From Butyricicoccus_A sp964387535 (lineage in GTDB: Bacteria > Bacillota > Clostridia > Oscillospirales > Butyricicoccaceae): 6,746 nt of DNA. The first letter of the stretch is position 1. Each line of letters starts with the position of its first letter. The translations under genes were made by a program, and so were the position numbers. Under the pieces are notes generated by a model, which made no database searches, was not told the origin of the DNA, and saw nothing but the letters and a program-made list of their open reading frames with translations. This document shows, piece after piece, positions 5,246 through 6,746 of this stretch. The stretch spans positions 1 through 6,746 of the forward strand of contig CAYLXH010000111.1 of assembly GCA_964387535.1 (NCBI GenBank), written 5' to 3'.

Positions 5246-6746
5246 ATGATTTCATTGATTGTGGCATATGCACAGGGACGAGTGATTGGGTGCGATGGAC
5301 GAATACCGTGGAACATACCTGAAGACAAGAAACGGTTTCGCGAATTGACAACAGGAAATGTGGTTGTTATGGGACGCCGGACATATGAAGAAATCGGCTG
5401 TCCACTGCCAAACCGTGACACGGTTTTGATTTCCTCAACTGTTCATGTGGAGGAAGAGCATGGTATAACGGTACGCACGCTTCGAGATGCGCTGGAATGG
5501 GCAGCAGGCCGGGAGGTCTTTATTTGTGGAGGAGAACAGCTATATCGAGAGGCCTTGCCGCTTGCCGATCGGCTGTATCTGACAGAGGTTACAGCAGACG
5601 TGGTCGGAGATCGCTATTTTCCGGAATTTAACGCGGAGGAGTATTTTCTGACCGAAGAAGAGACTGTTTCGGGAAGCGTTCCGTGCATCTTTCGGACGTA
5701 TGAGCGCTGCCCAATGCTGCCGGAGCAGGCGCAGAATTATGTCAATGCGATTGCACAGGAAAGCGGCATCGTTTTGGGACTGGAGCCATTGAAAGAGCTG
5801 CTGGCGAGGCTGGGAAATCCGCAGAACCGTACTCGATTTTTGCATATTGCGGGGACAAACGGCAAGGGATCGGTTGGAGCGATGCTGCGCACCGTGCTGA
5901 GTCGGGCGGGATATCGTGTGGGGCAGTATTCCTCTCCTGCGGTATTTGATCCGATGGAGCAGTGGAGAATCAACGATGGGTGGATTACCCCGGAAGAGTA
6001 TGCTGGCCTGATGTCGCGCATTCAGCGACAGAGGGATGCGATGCTGCGGGAAGGCCGGGCGGTTCCCACCGCATTTGAGATAGAAACAGCACTTGCATTT
6101 TTATATTTTTCTGAACATCATTGTGATATGGCGATCCTGGAATGCGGCATGGGAGGCCGTGATGACGCAACAAATGTGATTGAGACAACGTTAGTCAGCT
6201 TGCTGACATCAATTGGATTGGATCACACACGCTTTCTTGGGGGAACAATCGAAGAGATTGCTGAGGCAAAAGGTGGGATTGTCCGACCGGAAATTCCCGT
6301 TGTCATGCAGGGACAGGGGCGTGAGGTGGAGCAGGTGATTCATCATATCTGCTGTGCAAACAACAGCCCGTTTGTGCGGACAAAGCCGGAAGAAATTACG
6401 CAGGTTTCCGGTGGATGGGATGGTATGACGTTTCAGTATGCTGGGACGATATGGCATACTTCGTTGATGGGAAGTTGGCAGGTTCACAATGCCGTCCAAG
6501 TGATTGAGGCTGTGAAGGTACTCAACCGATTGGGGATTCGGGTAGAAGAGAACTGCGTTCGGGAAGGATTGATGGATGTCTGCTGGCCTGGACGGATGGA
6601 GATCATTCGGACAGCGCCGCACGTTGTGTTGGACGGTGCTCATAATCCCGATGCAGCGCGCCGTCTGCGAGAGACGCTGCAAATGCAGTCTGTGAGGGAA
6701 TGTGGCCGCTTGATTCTGGTGATGGGAGTGCTTGCCGACAAAGACT
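5246..6746 (+). CDS. folA-folC: Dihydrofolate reductase fused to dihydrofolate/folylpolyglutamate synthase (3' end beyond window)
   Basis: One frame runs 500 codons from ATG 5246 (AGGAGG at 5232-5237, 8 bases upstream) to the right edge without a stop. Residues 1-154 are a complete dihydrofolate reductase: I-P-W-N-I-P-E-D-K-K-R-F (20-31) with catalytic D27, V-M-G-R-R-T-Y (41-47), P-L-P-N-R (53-57), C-G-G-E-Q-L-Y (94-100), L-T-E-V (112-115), G-D-R-Y-F-P (121-126), and final strand F-R-T-Y-E-R (149-154). After about seven linker residues FolC begins: G-L-E-P-L-K-E-L-L (178-186), P-loop G-T-N-G-K-G-S-V (203-210), E-C-G-M-G-G-R-D-D-A-T-N (299-310), D-H (326-327), A-K-G-G-I with K342, W-P-G-R-M-E (447-452), L-D-G-A-H-N-P (462-468) and D-K-D (498-500). 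About 70-90 residues remain outside. DHFR reduces dihydrofolate to tetrahydrofolate with NADPH; FolC adds glutamate with ATP to dihydropteroate and/or folates. M157 has no Shine-Dalgarno sequence, so separate FolC translation is unlikely. Whether FolC has both synthase activities cannot be read. Confidence 0.93.
   Translation, partial: MISLIVAYAQGRVIGCDGRIPWNIPEDKKRFRELTTGNVVVMGRRTYEEIGCPLPNRDTVLISSTVHVEEEHGITVRTLRDALEWAAGREVFICGGEQLYREALPLADRLYLTEVTADVVGDRYFPEFNAEEYFLTEEETVSGSVPCIFRTYERCPMLPEQAQNYVNAIAQESGIVLGLEPLKELLARLGNPQNRTRFLHIAGTNGKGSVGAMLRTVLSRAGYRVGQYSSPAVFDPMEQWRINDGWITPEEYAGLMSRIQRQRDAMLREGRAVPTAFEIETALAFLYFSEHHCDMAILECGMGGRDDATNVIETTLVSLLTSIGLDHTRFLGGTIEEIAEAKGGIVRPEIPVVMQGQGREVEQVIHHICCANNSPFVRTKPEEITQVSGGWDGMTFQYAGTIWHTSLMGSWQVHNAVQVIEAVKVLNRLGIRVEENCVREGLMDVCWPGRMEIIRTAPHVVLDGAHNPDAARRLRETLQMQSVRECGRLILVMGVLADKD

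Noticed and set aside
5700..5730. A separate folC gene starting at ATG 5714
   Set aside because: No stop codon ends the DHFR frame, no Shine-Dalgarno sequence precedes this ATG and the frame is continuous, so a fusion is the simpler reading.
6209..6682. 157-codon minus-strand frame, with others at 5540-5845, 5737-6021 and 5985-6188
   Set aside because: All lie antisense to the DHFR-FolC frame, whose family motifs run continuously through the same bases.

Overview
The window looks like chromosomal DNA of a Gram-positive anaerobe of the class Clostridia, most likely a Lachnospiraceae- or Oscillospiraceae-type gut bacterium. This rests on the ketol-acid reductoisomerase sequence type, the many strong AGGAGG ribosome binding sites, near-consensus sigma-A promoters and intrinsic terminators. 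Genus cannot be fixed by eye. No phage, insertion sequence, CRISPR array, tRNA or rRNA gene was seen.

Layout: (1) 1-601, the C-terminal half of a MATE-family multidrug/Na+ antiporter entering from the left, ended by a strong terminator. (2) 739-1045, a decayed HxlR-type regulator with only its C-terminal half intact. (3) 1275-1472, a 65-residue PspC-domain membrane protein with its own promoter and hairpin. (4) 1674-2699, ilvC (ketol-acid reductoisomerase) behind a perfect-consensus promoter and before a 16-bp terminator. (5) 2856-2987, minus strand, a 43-residue single-span membrane peptide, divergent from (6) 3171-4022, a DegV/FakB fatty-acid-binding protein. (7) 4166-4873, minus strand, a membrane protein made of two DUF2798-like units plus a C-terminal coiled coil. 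(8) 5246-6746, a long reading frame that runs off the right edge, encoding dihydrofolate reductase fused in frame to dihydrofolate/folylpolyglutamate synthase (FolC).

Most genes appear to be transcribed singly, each with its own promoter and often its own terminator, so the window is not one functional operon. Recognisable metabolism is branched-chain amino acid synthesis (ilvC), exogenous fatty-acid handling (DegV) and folate synthesis (the fusion).

The most notable item is the DHFR-FolC fusion. No stop codon and no Shine-Dalgarno sequence separates the two enzymes. One polypeptide would make dihydrofolate, reduce it to tetrahydrofolate and polyglutamylate it, which are successive steps of one pathway. 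Also worth attention are the eroded HxlR gene, the internal duplication in the DUF2798-like protein, an acidic cofactor-loop residue in the reductoisomerase, and an ilvC start region with a competing upstream ATG.
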